In this document: positions 39,738 to 49,294 of the stretch, one piece after another
Numbering within the stretch: the stretch's first letter is position 1
Layout of the letters: every line of letters begins with the position of its first letter
NCBI RefSeq assembly: GCF_031199965.1
Contig: NZ_CP133605.1
Location: 962,501 to 1,026,500 of the forward strand
From: Paenibacillus sp. D2_2
Lineage (GTDB): Bacteria; Bacillota; Bacilli; Paenibacillales; Paenibacillaceae
Reading direction: 5' to 3'
Length of the DNA: 64,000 nucleotides
The notes under the pieces: generated by a model
Seen by the model: only the letters and a program-made list of their open reading frames with translations
What the model was told of the DNA's origin: nothing
Databases searched by the model: none
Made by a program: the position numbers and the translations under genes

Positions 39738-42308
39738 TTATAGTAGTGTGATATTATTGCCATCAGTATTTAAGGTGGATACTCGAAGTGTCTCCCAAGG
39801 GATCGCCTTGCCATAAGATTGCTTGACTTGAATCACTTTGGTTTGGCTTGGAAGCAGATCGAAGAAGTTGTCATTCATGACAAGCCATTCTTCGTCCAGT
39901 TCAAGCTTAACCATGCGCGCTACCTGATCTGTCGATATTCGGACAAGACCAGCTGACTTATCAACACTCACCTGCAATTGCGCAGGATTGAATCGCATGT
40001 CCTTGTAATCGCGTAAGTAGATGAAGTTGTCCTCGGTAATAGAGCTTGCGGAACTCACGACACATACAACATCAGCTGCATCGGCTCCAGCTGTCAGATC
40101 CAGTTCAGTCAACGTAGCAACCTGCAGCTTACTATTTGCAGGAACCAATACATCGAACTCGTGTGTGGACAATACAGATCCGTCCATTCGATACACAGTT
40201 AGTCGTACCGTATCGTTATAATCTTCAAGGCGGTCGTTCAGTACCCACAATTTCAGGTCCTTCCCTGGATCATGATCAGCGGTGATCAGTACAGGTGCAA
40301 AAAACTTGCGCGCATAGTGATACGCTGCCTTCGGGAGTCCATAATAGTCAATTACCGACCAACTCGTTCCTGGCCAGCAATCGTTCAATTGCCAGAACAG
40401 CGCCCCGCTCGTATCTGGTTTGTTGCGGCGGTAATGCTCGATGCCATATTTTAATCCTTCGGCTTGGGTCAGCATGGAGTAGTTCAAATATTCCTCTATA
40501 TTACCTGGGGCACCTGTATATCCTTCCATGAGAAGAATGCCCTTCGGATGGTGAATATCCTTATTGCGGTACATCATTTCATCACTGCGCCAGAAGAATT
40601 GGTTCTCTGGTATGTTGCGCTGCAGAGTGTAACGATTGGATGATGCATGCATACCGAATTCGCTCGCGAACTTGGTCATGTCGCCTTTGAATTTCTTGAA
40701 GGATAAACCTTCAACGCTATAGTCCTGCAACTGCGGCTGACCGAACTCGCGTGGTTCGATATTGCCATGCCACACTTGCCAGTTATGAGTGTCACCTTCC
40801 TCACGCGAGTTGTGGTCGTTACCCCCAAAAGGTGAACTAGGCCAGAAGGTTCGTGTAGGATCGAGCGTCTCCAGCAGAGCAGGCATCAGCTCGTGGTAAA
40901 TTTTCTCCCCATAGAACGGATGTGGAATCTCTCCGCTTGAACTGAGTGCCTCGTACAGCCAATCATTCTCGTTATTGCCGCACCACAAAGCGAGGCATGT
41001 CCGGCTGCGCAGTCGTCTCACGACCTGTTCGATCTCACGCCGCACATTATCCATGAAGTTGCGGTTATAGTCCGGATAGAGGGCACAGGCAAACATAAAG
41101 TCCTGCCACACGAGCAAGCCGAGCCGATCACATTCATCGTAAAATATATCGCGCTCATAGATGCCGCCTCCCCAGACACGTAGCATGTTCATATTGGCAT
41201 CCTTGGACATTTGAATGAGATGCTGGTACCTCGTATCTGGCACAGCAGCAATGAAGCTGTCGATAGGAATCCAATTGGCTCCTTTGGCGAACAGCTTTAC
41301 ACCATTTAATACGAAGGTGAAGGCGTGCTGTCCATGTTCATCCCGTTGCATGAGTTCAAGCGTACGGATGCCAAATCGCTGTTCATGTACGTCAACAGAC
41401 TCCTCATTACACAGAAGCGTTACTTTCAAATGATAAAGATATGGTTCACCTAGGTCGTGCGTCCACCACAATGATGGGTTCGAGACGTTTAGACGTACTT
41501 CGCCGCTTAAGTTATATGCACAAATTGCACCGTCTTGGATCAGTCCATTATAACGATCGAGTTGGATTGTTTCTGAGGCAACTGGATTATTTTCTGCATC
41601 CATTAATTCCACAATAGCGGAGCATGGTTTGTTTTTGTTAAATGCTCGGACGTCTACTGTTACATCTACAGTTGCTGATTGGTCCGTTATTGTAGTCGTA
41701 CGCGCGAATATACTCTCCACATAAGCATTGCGGCGTTTGATAAGATGTACACCCTTCCAAATACCTGAGCATACAAGCCGTGGGCCCCAGTCCCATCCGT
41801 AATGATATTGAGCCTTGCGTGTCCAGATCCGCTTCTTGCTGAAACCGGACCAGTAATATTGCATTTTAGCTTGAGCATGCAGATGTACAGGGTCAATCTT
41901 GACTGCAAGTACATTCTTGCCTTTCTTCAATTCACGTGTTACTTCAAATGAGTGGGCAATAAACATATTGTCAGTTGATCCAAGCTCTACCCCGTTCAAG
42001 TACACGGTTGCAAAAGTATCTAATCCTTCGAAGATCAATTCAATGCGTTCTTGGTCATCTTGCTCGTCATCCCAATCAAATGTGTTGCGATACCACCATA
42101 CCTTATTCTCTACCCAGTGAGACTGTTGATCGTTATGTCCATAGAAAGGGTCTGCAATGATACCTCGCTCGATTAACGTGGTATGCACATCCCCAGGTAC
42201 TTTGGTAGTCATCCAGAAATAGTCAATATAGTCGGGAGAAGCAACCTCTAAGTCCCGCGCTTCGCCTACATTGAAATCCCGCAGCTTCCAGTTCTCTTGT
42301 AGTTTCAT
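39738..42308 (-). CDS. GH2 beta-mannosidase
   Basis: Large cytosolic exo-glycosidase (856 aa) removing terminal beta-mannose. The N-terminal sugar-binding domain (TLIERGIIADPFYGHND, WWYRNTF) and the (beta/alpha)8 domain are clear. The acid/base Glu is in WCGNNENDWLY and the nucleophile Glu in ASEFGMHASSN. LRVWGGGIYERDIFYDECD is typical of beta-mannosidases. It follows the GH130 gene after a 63-bp gap containing a hairpin. No signal peptide, so it acts on imported mannosides. Confidence 0.92.
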   Translation of the reverse strand: MKLQENWKLRDFNVGEARDLEVASPDYIDYFWMTTKVPGDVHTTLIERGIIADPFYGHNDQQSHWVENKVWWYRNTFDWDDEQDDQERIELIFEGLDTFATVYLNGVELGSTDNMFIAHSFEVTRELKKGKNVLAVKIDPVHLHAQAKMQYYWSGFSKKRIWTRKAQYHYGWDWGPRLVCSGIWKGVHLIKRRNAYVESIFARTTTITDQSATVDVTVDVRAFNKNKPCSAIVELMDAENNPVASETIQLDRYNGLIQDGAICAYNLSGEVRLNVSNPSLWWTHDLGEPYLYHLKVTLLCNEESVDVHEQRFGIRTLELMQRDEHGQHAFTFVLNGVKLFAKGANWIPIDSFIAAVPDTRYQHLIQMSKDANMNMLRVWGGGIYERDIFYDECDRLGLLVWQDFMFACALYPDYNRNFMDNVRREIEQVVRRLRSRTCLALWCGNNENDWLYEALSSSGEIPHPFYGEKIYHELMPALLETLDPTRTFWPSSPFGGNDHNSREEGDTHNWQVWHGNIEPREFGQPQLQDYSVEGLSFKKFKGDMTKFASEFGMHASSNRYTLQRNIPENQFFWRSDEMMYRNKDIHHPKGILLMEGYTGAPGNIEEYLNYSMLTQAEGLKYGIEHYRRNKPDTSGALFWQLNDCWPGTSWSVIDYYGLPKAAYHYARKFFAPVLITADHDPGKDLKLWVLNDRLEDYNDTVRLTVYRMDGSVLSTHEFDVLVPANSKLQVATLTELDLTAGADAADVVCVVSSASSITEDNFIYLRDYKDMRFNPAQLQVSVDKSAGLVRISTDQVARMVKLELDEEWLVMNDNFFDLLPSQTKVIQVKQSYGKAIPWETLRVSTLNTDGNNITLL

Positions 42309-42323
42309 CTTATCCCCAATCTG

Positions 42324-42357
42324 AAATACGCCACAACCAACAGGCTGTGGCGTATTT
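42324..42357. other. Intercistronic hairpin between GH130 and beta-mannosidase genes
   Basis: Perfect 12-bp stem AAATACGCCACA/TGTGGCGTATTT with a 10-nt loop and no T-run. It probably adjusts message stability between the two enzyme genes. Confidence 0.65.
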
Positions 42358-42371
42358 CCAATTTCTCTATT

Positions 42372-43436
42372 TTATACGTAAACCAAACTGTCTAAGATCT
42401 CTTTAACGCTAAGCTCTGCACATCCCATTGACGTGTCGGCCACACCATAGTACATCTTAACAACGTCACCTTCTACGGATACACCGCAAGAGAATACTAC
42501 ATCACCAAAGAAGCCTTTTTTCTCGTAGTCTGCTTCGGGTTCCATCACAGGCTGCTCGGAGCGAGCGATAATTTTCGTTGGATCGTTCAGATCAAGCAGA
42601 ACGGCACCCATACAGTAGCGATGATCTTTTGTTGCACCGTGGTATAACTCGAGCCATCCCTTCTCCGTCTTGAACGGGACTGCACCGCCGCCGATGCGAC
42701 CGCTGTCCCACTTGCCTTCGCGTAAACCTAGTAGATGCTTATGGTTTCCCCAATAGAGCAGGTTATCGGATTCTGCAATCCAGATTTCCGGGTCACCGAT
42801 GCTCTTAGGTGATGGACGATGAAGTGCATAATATTTCCCATTGATCTTCTCAGGAAAAATAAGTACGTCCTTATTATCTGGGTGAAAAATCATGCCATGG
42901 TGCTCTACGGTAACAAAATCTTTCGTTGATACCATACATTCACCAATGCCTACAGGAGATACACCCGAAAAATAGATGTAGTAAGTGTCATCGATTTGCG
43001 TAACACGCGGATCCTCGATCCCAAAGGTCTCCAGTGAAGTGGATGGATAAATGAACGGTTTGTCGTCAATGGTAAAGTGATGTCCATCCTTACTGCGTGC
43101 GATTCGAACATAAGAAATGGATGTCAAATACTCGAACGATGAACTGCCTTGTGTCCGATTACGAATTACGCGCGGATCAGAGAAGTCATAGCGTTCATCG
43201 TCTCTGTGCAGATCGATAATATCAAGCTGCTTTGTTTCTGGATTGAATATCGGTGCTTTAACGATATTCGGGTCAGTGCTGATTGGCCGTTCTGCAACGC
43301 GCAGCAGCAGGAGAGTTTCACTGTTATATGTTGCAACCCCTGCATTGAATGCTCCGATGACTTCAAAATCATCACGATGCGGTTTGACATCGGCCGGAGT
43401 AATGAGTGGATTTTCTTCGTAGCGATAGATGTTCAT
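42372..43436 (-). CDS. GH130 beta-mannoside phosphorylase
   Basis: Five-bladed beta-propeller enzyme (354 aa) that phosphorolyses beta-1,4-mannosides to alpha-mannose-1-phosphate. Family marks are GAFNAGVATY, LLLRVAERP, FGIEDPRVTQIDDTYYIYFSG (general-acid Asp region) and GRIGGGAVPFKTEKGWLELYHGA. The start ATG 43436 (MNIYRYEENPL) has AGGAG seven bases upstream. The longer ATG is not supported. It heads the minus-strand operon and is divergent from the LacI gene. Substrate may be mannooligosaccharide or mannosylglucose. Confidence 0.88.
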   Translation of the reverse strand: MNIYRYEENPLITPADVKPHRDDFEVIGAFNAGVATYNSETLLLLRVAERPISTDPNIVKAPIFNPETKQLDIIDLHRDDERYDFSDPRVIRNRTQGSSSFEYLTSISYVRIARSKDGHHFTIDDKPFIYPSTSLETFGIEDPRVTQIDDTYYIYFSGVSPVGIGECMVSTKDFVTVEHHGMIFHPDNKDVLIFPEKINGKYYALHRPSPKSIGDPEIWIAESDNLLYWGNHKHLLGLREGKWDSGRIGGGAVPFKTEKGWLELYHGATKDHRYCMGAVLLDLNDPTKIIARSEQPVMEPEADYEKKGFFGDVVFSCGVSVEGDVVKMYYGVADTSMGCAELSVKEILDSLVYV

Positions 43437-43683
43437 ATAAAAACTCCTCATTCTAGTAATTACATTACAAAACATTATATATTACATGAAACAAGATTAC
43501 AAACGGCTAGTAATTAATTACTACAACATTATCGATCAGCCTTAAATAATTGTCAATTGAATTGTGACACAAAGTAGTGTATTTTTTTACAGTACATATA
43601 CAGCTTATGTTGACCCTATTTTTTTGTAACGTTATAATATTTTTGTAATGTGTTAATTCGAATTTAGAAAGGGGGACTCTCAG
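43437..43683. promoter_or_regulatory. Divergent control region with LacI-type operator O1
   Basis: TTGTAACGTTATAA (43624-43637) is a near-perfect dyad with a central CG, as LacI-family operators have. The core TTTTGTAACGTTA recurs inverted at 44952-44964 before the ABC genes. The region also holds several TGTAAT motifs near 43450-43500. It serves GH130 on one side and lacI on the other. Confidence 0.5.
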
Positions 43684-44697
43684 ATGAAATCTAAAGTAAC
43701 GATGCAAGATATTGCAGATCGGCTTAATCTGTCCAAAAATTCTGTATCTCAGGCTATATCCGGCAAAGATGGTGTTAGCGAAGAGACTAGGAAGCTCATT
43801 CTTGATACAGCGGATCAAATGGGTTATATCTATCAGGCGGGACGTAAAAAGAGCCAGGCCGAAACTTCTGGTTATATTGCCTTGATAGCATCTGATTTTG
43901 CTTTTGCCCAGAAGGGCTTCTTTGGCGAGATCTACTTGAGTGTAGAACAAGAGACGAGACAGCGCGGTAAACACTTGCTAATCCAATCCGTTGACCAGGA
44001 ATCAGAGCAAGAACTGATCCTGCCGCCAGTATTAGAAAATCAGGGTGTGGAAGGAATACTCATCCTTTCTCATCTACAGACCTCTTATATGAATATGGTT
44101 ATCTCCAAAGGTCTACCGACTGTGCTGATCGACCATCATTATCCGGCTGTTAAGGCAGATTGTATATTAACGAACAATCGGTTTGGCGCTTATGAGGCAA
44201 TCCATTATCTAACTGAACTCGGTCATCGGAATATCGGTTTTGTAGGGAACATACAGTTTTCTCCAAGTTATTATGAACGATATGAAGGATTCCGATTGGC
44301 AATGAGGGACGTTGGACTGGAGATACACGAGGAGTGGCTCTTGTTGAATGCAGTAGAGCAAACCGAGTATATGATGAACGCGATGAGATCAATCCCTGTT
44401 CAGCCAACGGCTTGGTTCTGTGTAAATGACGGACTTGGCTTCATACTTAATTCAACTTTACAGCAATTAGGCTTTCAAATCCCAAAAGAGATATCGATTT
44501 GCAGCTTTGATAACGGACAACTGTCTCAATTATCTACACCACTCACAACTACAATGGAAATTGATTTGAAGCTATTCGGACGTAAGGCTGTAGAACAATT
44601 ATTCTGGAGAATGGATCATAAGCAAGAGCCATTTGTTGAAATGCTGCTGCCGACCAAGCTGATTACTAGGGAATCGACCGCAGGACCAAGAATATGA
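43684..44697 (+). CDS. LacI-family transcriptional regulator
   Basis: Sugar-responsive repressor (337 aa). The N-terminal helix-turn-helix reads MQDIADRLNLSKNSVSQAIS. A periplasmic-binding-like effector domain follows (GYIALIASDFAFAQKGFFGEI, GILILSHL, RNIGFVGNI, ISICSFDNGQLSQL). The start follows AAAGGGGGA. It is divergent from the mannoside enzymes and upstream of their importer, so it most likely represses both until a mannoside is present. Confidence 0.9.
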   Translation: MKSKVTMQDIADRLNLSKNSVSQAISGKDGVSEETRKLILDTADQMGYIYQAGRKKSQAETSGYIALIASDFAFAQKGFFGEIYLSVEQETRQRGKHLLIQSVDQESEQELILPPVLENQGVEGILILSHLQTSYMNMVISKGLPTVLIDHHYPAVKADCILTNNRFGAYEAIHYLTELGHRNIGFVGNIQFSPSYYERYEGFRLAMRDVGLEIHEEWLLLNAVEQTEYMMNAMRSIPVQPTAWFCVNDGLGFILNSTLQQLGFQIPKEISICSFDNGQLSQLSTPLTTTMEIDLKLFGRKAVEQLFWRMDHKQEPFVEMLLPTKLITRESTAGPRI

Positions 44698-44721
44698 TGC
44701 TTTACTGTAATAATTTGAGAG

Positions 44722-44757
44722 AGTCACAGGAATCATATTCTTGTGACTTTTTATTTT
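44722..44757 (+). terminator. Terminator after lacI
   Basis: Stem AGTCACAGGAAT/ATTCTTGTGACT (one G-T pair) with loop CAT, followed by TTTTTATTTTT. Confidence 0.88.
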
Positions 44758-45102
44758 TCATAGTTCTGTTGCTATTTGTTCTCTTTGGACTTTTGTAATC
44801 TTTGATAATTTACTGTAATGTATTTTGTAACTACCAACGATGAACAAAGGTGTTTTATACAGTTCTTGTTTAAAATATAGATGTTAAAAGCTGTAAACAT
44901 GAATGAAAATGTCATGGTTTTTAACATGACTCTAAATATAATAATGTAAATTAACGTTACAAAATTAGGATTAATAACTTGATTTAATAGTTTTATAATG
45001 TATAATAAACCGTGTAGTAATGGTGAGCTTGGTTAACAACCTATTTTGAAGGTTGATCTAAATCATAAGTGTAAGCGATTAAAAGAAGGCAGGGGGATTG
45101 TT
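44758..45102 (+). promoter_or_regulatory. Leader of the mannoside ABC genes with LacI-type operator O2
   Basis: AT-rich, no gene seen. AATTAACGTTACAA (44949-44962) is a dyad centred on CG and shares its core with O1. Several TGTAATGTATTTTGTAA-like stretches occur near 44813-44830. The ribosome site AGGGGG precedes the ATG at 45103. Confidence 0.45.
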
Positions 45103-45993
45103 ATGAGACAGAAAAATCAAACAGGTTATCTGTACATAATGCCATGGATTATTGGCTTTTTTGTGTTTACAGTAATACCTTTAGGTTTTGCGTTTTATAT
45201 CGGTTTGACAGAATGGGATACATTCAACACACCTAAATTTGTTGGTCTTGGCAATTATGTTTCACTTTTTAAAGATGAAGACTTTCTGAAAGCTTTGTGG
45301 GTTACTATACGTTTTGGATTAATATCTGTACCGCTCGGTATAGCAACTTCACTGTTAATTGCATGCGTAGTCAATACAAAGATTAAGGGAGTTAATTTCT
45401 TTCGAACGGCATTGTATTTGCCAGCAGTAGTATCTGGGGTATCCATCTCCTTGCTATGGAAATGGATCTTGGACCAGGATTTTGGTCTGATCAACATGAT
45501 TCTGTCCAAATTTGGTATTGGGCCGTTTGGATGGTTAACCAATCCGGATCTTGTATTACCTTCTTACCTTATGATTGTTGTCTGGGGAGCCGGCGGCGGG
45601 ATGCTTACCTATCTGGCTGGACTGCAGGATATTCCATCGCATTTGTATGAAGCAGCAGATATTGATGGCGCAAACCTGTTTCATAAATTTAAAAATATTA
45701 CTTTGCCTATATTAACTCCGGTCATTTTCTACAATTTAGTTATGGGTATCGTTGGGGCAATGAGGAAATTTAGCGATGCTTACATTATAGGCGGTGCTGA
45801 TAACGAAGGACGTTTCTTTATGGTCTATCTATATGAGAACGCATTTAAGTACTTCAAAATGGGCTATGCCACAGCAATGGGCTGGGTCTTATTCGTTATT
45901 ATTCTTGCGTTAACATTGATCGTATTCAGATCTTCTTCTGCTTGGGTGTATTATGAGTCGGAAGTTAAGAAGAAATCGAAGAAAGGAAAGTGA
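45103..45993 (+). CDS. Sugar ABC transporter permease (MalF/UgpA type)
   Basis: Inner-membrane permease (296 aa) with six helices, opening YLYIMPWIIGFFVFTVIPL. The EAA loop reads HLYEAADIDGANLFHKFKNITLP. I chose ATG 45103 (MRQKNQTGYLY) because AGGGGGATTGTT precedes it. The upstream ATG adds a charged, unconserved lead. It imports mannosides with the next permease and the binding protein. No dedicated ATPase is present, so a shared MsmX-like ATPase elsewhere is expected. Confidence 0.9.
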   Translation: MRQKNQTGYLYIMPWIIGFFVFTVIPLGFAFYIGLTEWDTFNTPKFVGLGNYVSLFKDEDFLKALWVTIRFGLISVPLGIATSLLIACVVNTKIKGVNFFRTALYLPAVVSGVSISLLWKWILDQDFGLINMILSKFGIGPFGWLTNPDLVLPSYLMIVVWGAGGGMLTYLAGLQDIPSHLYEAADIDGANLFHKFKNITLPILTPVIFYNLVMGIVGAMRKFSDAYIIGGADNEGRFFMVYLYENAFKYFKMGYATAMGWVLFVIILALTLIVFRSSSAWVYYESEVKKKSKKGK

Positions 45994-45998
45994 ATGCC

Positions 45999-46847
45999 AT
46001 GTTTGCTAGCAATATGAAGTCGAGGAGAAAATGGCGCAATATCTTTCTCTATTTTTTCTTAACATTGTTTTCAGTTGCTACTTTGCTACCTTTGATCTGG
46101 ATGATATCTACGTCACTCAAATCGGGGGATGTAATCTTTGAAATGCCACCTCGTTTTCTCCCGGATGGATTCAATTGGAACAACTACAGCAGAGCTATAG
46201 AGGAGATAAACTTTTTCGTACTCTTTAAAAATACGACGATTATTACTTTGCTCCAAATGTTGAGTAATGTATTTATTTCTGCATTAGTAGCGTATGGTTT
46301 TGCTCGTTTTGATTTCCGCTGGAAAACCTTCTGGTTCATGTTAATGCTCTCTACAATCATGATACCAGGTGAAGTAACCATGATTCCTGTGTTTATCGCC
46401 TTCAGTAAAATCGGATGGATTGACTCAATCAAGCCTCTAGTTATCCCTGGATTTCTTGGCGGATCGCCGGTATTCATTTTCTTGTTAAGGCAATTCTTCT
46501 TATCTATGCCGAAGGAATTAGAAGAGTCAGCAGTCATTGATGGAGCGAATAGTTTTAAAATTTTCTATCGAATCTTTTTGCCGCTATCTATTCCAGCACT
46601 CATTACGATTGGTATTTTCTCGTTCCAAGGTAGCTGGAATGATTTGCTCGGACCATTGATTTATTTGAACAGTACCGATAAATTCACGCTAACACTGGGT
46701 CTCTCGATGTTTAAAGGGATGATGAAGGTTGAATGGGGGCCATTGATGGCTGGATCAATTATGGCTCTGTTACCAGTACTAGTTGTGTTCTTTATAGCTC
46801 AAAGGCACTTTGTTGAGGGGGTGAAGCTCAGCGGTATCAAAGGTTAG
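45999..46847 (+). CDS. Sugar ABC transporter permease (MalG/UgpE type)
   Basis: Partner permease (282 aa). It shows ATLLPLIWMISTSLKSGDVIFE at the start, the EAA loop LEESAVIDGANSFKIFYRIFLP, and ends EGVKLSGIKG as this family does. ATG 45999 is preferred over GTG 45990, which lies too close to the GGAAAG site. It follows the first permease after only six bases, so the two are translated together. Confidence 0.9.
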   Translation: MFASNMKSRRKWRNIFLYFFLTLFSVATLLPLIWMISTSLKSGDVIFEMPPRFLPDGFNWNNYSRAIEEINFFVLFKNTTIITLLQMLSNVFISALVAYGFARFDFRWKTFWFMLMLSTIMIPGEVTMIPVFIAFSKIGWIDSIKPLVIPGFLGGSPVFIFLLRQFFLSMPKELEESAVIDGANSFKIFYRIFLPLSIPALITIGIFSFQGSWNDLLGPLIYLNSTDKFTLTLGLSMFKGMMKVEWGPLMAGSIMALLPVLVVFFIAQRHFVEGVKLSGIKG

Positions 46848-46894
46848 TTCATACGTGCATTAGGGTTAGAAACATACAATGGAGGGTTATGAAC

Positions 46895-48145
46895 ATGAAA
46901 TTTTGGAAAAGCACATTATCTTTGGTCATGATTTTATCACTGTCCGCTATGCTTATGAGTGCATGTGGTAGCAATTCTAATGAAAGCAAGAATAAAGATA
47001 CTAGTGGGACCAATACGGCTACTACTGAGAAAGTAAAGCTTAAAGTTACGACTTGGGCAGGTGCCGATGAACTTAAAGAATTTGAAGATCTAGTGAATAA
47101 ATTAAATGCGGATTCTAACGAATACTCTATTGAAGTTCAGAGCATCCCTTCTGATTACTATCAGAAGCTGCAGACGATGATTGCCGGCAAACAAGCGCCA
47201 GACTTTATGTGGTTATCACAAGAGTACGTTCCTCAGTATGAAAGCATGGGCGTATTAGCACCATTGGATGAGCCATTGGCGAAGACGGATTTTAATCAAG
47301 ACGATTATTTCCCAGGTGCATTGGATGTAGGTAAGCGTGATAACCAACTGTATGCTCTTCCTTGGATTTCTCAACCTTATGTACTTTACTACAACCAAGA
47401 TATGTTTGATAAAGCGGGCGTGAACGCACCAGATGGTACATGGACTTGGGATGACTTTATTGAAGCAGGTAAGAAGTTGACGACAGATGGTCAATGGGGT
47501 GCACTTATTAACAATATGCCTCTTCCTATGTTCCTGTGGTCATATGGCGGAGATGTATTCGATAAGGATGGAAATATCACATTAAACTCGCCAGAATCGA
47601 TGAAAGGTCTGGAAATGTATCAAAAAATCGCAAAATCCGGTGTTGTCCCTGCAAGAACCCAAGCGGATTCTATGGGTGGAGCCGATATGTTCAAAACCGG
47701 GAAAGTTGCTATGTTCGTTGGCGGTGCAGGGGATGACTTTGAGAAGACTGCCAATTTCAAAGTGGGTATGAGTCTTCCTTCGAAAGGAAGCCAAGAGGTT
47801 ACTTTTAGCTGGATTGGTGTAACAGCCATGTCCAAAACAACGAAGAACCCTGAAATTGCTGCTAAGGCGTTAAACGATATGACCAATGCAATTCATCAAT
47901 GGAAAGTAGTCTCCCCAACTAAAACTGGTTTTGATGAGATTACGAAGATTAGACCTGAGAAAGAATATGCTGTCGATACGATCAGAAAGGCTTCTGAGGT
48001 AGCACGCGGTTTTAGCAACCAACCGAAACAGTCCGAACTTGATGCTGCGATGTGGGACAAGTTGGTTCAGCCTCTTGAAAAAGGCGAAGACCTTCAGAAG
48101 ACGGTTGATTCAACCATCGCGAAATTTAACGAGATTTTAAAATAA
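46895..48145 (+). CDS. Sugar-binding lipoprotein of the mannoside ABC importer
   Basis: Extracellular solute-binding protein family 1 (416 aa). The lipoprotein signal ends AMLMSACGSNS, followed by a Ser/Asn/Thr linker. The mature part shows KVTTWAGADELKEFEDLVNK, GKQAPDFMWLS and ALPWISQPYVLYYNQDMFDKAG. I chose ATG 46895 because GGAGGG is eight bases upstream. A hairpin follows the gene, separating it from the DUF1861 gene. The likely ligand is a short beta-mannoside, from context. Confidence 0.9.
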   Translation: MKFWKSTLSLVMILSLSAMLMSACGSNSNESKNKDTSGTNTATTEKVKLKVTTWAGADELKEFEDLVNKLNADSNEYSIEVQSIPSDYYQKLQTMIAGKQAPDFMWLSQEYVPQYESMGVLAPLDEPLAKTDFNQDDYFPGALDVGKRDNQLYALPWISQPYVLYYNQDMFDKAGVNAPDGTWTWDDFIEAGKKLTTDGQWGALINNMPLPMFLWSYGGDVFDKDGNITLNSPESMKGLEMYQKIAKSGVVPARTQADSMGGADMFKTGKVAMFVGGAGDDFEKTANFKVGMSLPSKGSQEVTFSWIGVTAMSKTTKNPEIAAKALNDMTNAIHQWKVVSPTKTGFDEITKIRPEKEYAVDTIRKASEVARGFSNQPKQSELDAAMWDKLVQPLEKGEDLQKTVDSTIAKFNEILK

Positions 48146-48156
48146 GTTCGATCATA

Positions 48157-48191
48157 GATAAAGCACCAGCCTTAATCGGTGGTGCTTTATC
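48157..48191 (+). other. Hairpin between binding-protein and DUF1861 genes
   Basis: Perfect 11-bp stem GATAAAGCACC/GGTGCTTTATC with a 13-nt loop. There is no T-run after it, so it is more likely an attenuator or RNA-stability element than a full terminator. Confidence 0.65.
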
Positions 48192-48223
48192 CATACTGAG
48201 CAATATTTAGGAGGCTTTATATT

Positions 48224-49159
48224 ATGGGTGAGCATAAAGAAAATCAGACATGTAAGACATTGCTTAAGCAATATATGGAGAAGCGTACAGAGAAGCATGC
48301 AGAGAAATTAAACTTTACAGGTGTAGGAGACAAGGATGTTTATAACATCTCCGCAACATTTGAGGATCAAGGCAAGCTTGTAATCGCAGGACGGGTAGAA
48401 GCTCGTGACAGTGAGCACTCGGAAGTTTATTTTTTTGAAGAACATGATGGTGTGTGGACTCCGATTGAAGGTGCGCAAACATATCAACTTCAAGATCCTT
48501 TCTATACTCGTATTCATGGGGAATTGGTCATTGGTGGAGTTCAAATCTATCCGCATCCAACCGTCCCGAATGCTTTGATGTGGAGAACTGTGTTCTATAA
48601 AGGTGCTTCCATCCATGAGCTGGAGCTGTGCTTTACAGGTCCTGATGGCATGAAGGATTTACGTTTGGTTGAATTACAGGATGGAAGTATCGGTGTATTT
48701 ACCAGACCGCAAGGTGAGAAGGGCGGACGAGGTAAGATTGGCTTTACACGTGTCGCAAGTCTAGAGTTACTGTCCATCGATCAAATTAACGAAGCTCCAT
48801 TGTTGGAAGGTCAATTTGTTGATGAGGAGTGGGGTGGATGTAATGAGATTCATCTCCTAACTAATGGAACTCTTGGTGTACTTGGTCATATCGCGTGCTT
48901 TGATGAGCAGGGTGATCGCCACTACTATCCAATGGCATTCTCATTTGATCCAGAGACAAGAGCTCATAGCGAGATAGAGCTTATTGCTACACGTAGTGAG
49001 TTTCCGGCAGGAGCATCGAAGCGTTCTGATTTAGTAAATGTCGTGTTTAGTGGTGGCGTTGTACGTCATTTGGATGGGACTGCAACTCTTTATTGTGGAA
49101 TTAGCGATGCAGAAGCTCATCGAATAACCATTCAAGATCCATTTGCCAAATTTCTTTAA
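48224..49159 (+). CDS. DUF1861 protein, probable beta-propeller mannoside enzyme
   Basis: Cytosolic protein (311 aa) matching my knowledge of DUF1861, a family without an assigned activity that I know of, related in fold to five-bladed propeller glycosidases. Short repeated blades are visible: KLVIAGRVEARDSEHSEVYFF, LQDPFYTRIHGELVIGGVQ, LTNGTLGVLGHIACFDE. A conserved-looking acidic stretch is VDEEWGGCNEIH. It ends the LacI-controlled importer operon opposite GH130 and beta-mannosidase, so I infer it acts on the same sugars, perhaps as a hydrolase or phosphorylase. The ribosome site AGGAGG precedes ATG 48224. Confidence 0.75.
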   Translation: MGEHKENQTCKTLLKQYMEKRTEKHAEKLNFTGVGDKDVYNISATFEDQGKLVIAGRVEARDSEHSEVYFFEEHDGVWTPIEGAQTYQLQDPFYTRIHGELVIGGVQIYPHPTVPNALMWRTVFYKGASIHELELCFTGPDGMKDLRLVELQDGSIGVFTRPQGEKGGRGKIGFTRVASLELLSIDQINEAPLLEGQFVDEEWGGCNEIHLLTNGTLGVLGHIACFDEQGDRHYYPMAFSFDPETRAHSEIELIATRSEFPAGASKRSDLVNVVFSGGVVRHLDGTATLYCGISDAEAHRITIQDPFAKFL

Positions 49160-49230
49160 GTTGAAATAAAGAAAGAACATTTCACCCGGCTGCCTTGATC
49201 CTTTCAATTATTAGTTCAATTTATACAGAA

Positions 49231-49262
49231 CAAACCCCACCATGTCTGGTGGGGTTTTAAGA
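49231..49262. terminator. Bidirectional terminator between DUF1861 and the GntR-SBP gene
   Basis: Perfect 10-bp stem AACCCCACCA/TGGTGGGGTT with loop TGTC, flanked by A-rich and T-rich ends, between convergent genes. Confidence 0.85.
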
Positions 49263-49294
49263 TTTTATTGAACGAATATCGCCGTACTATGATC

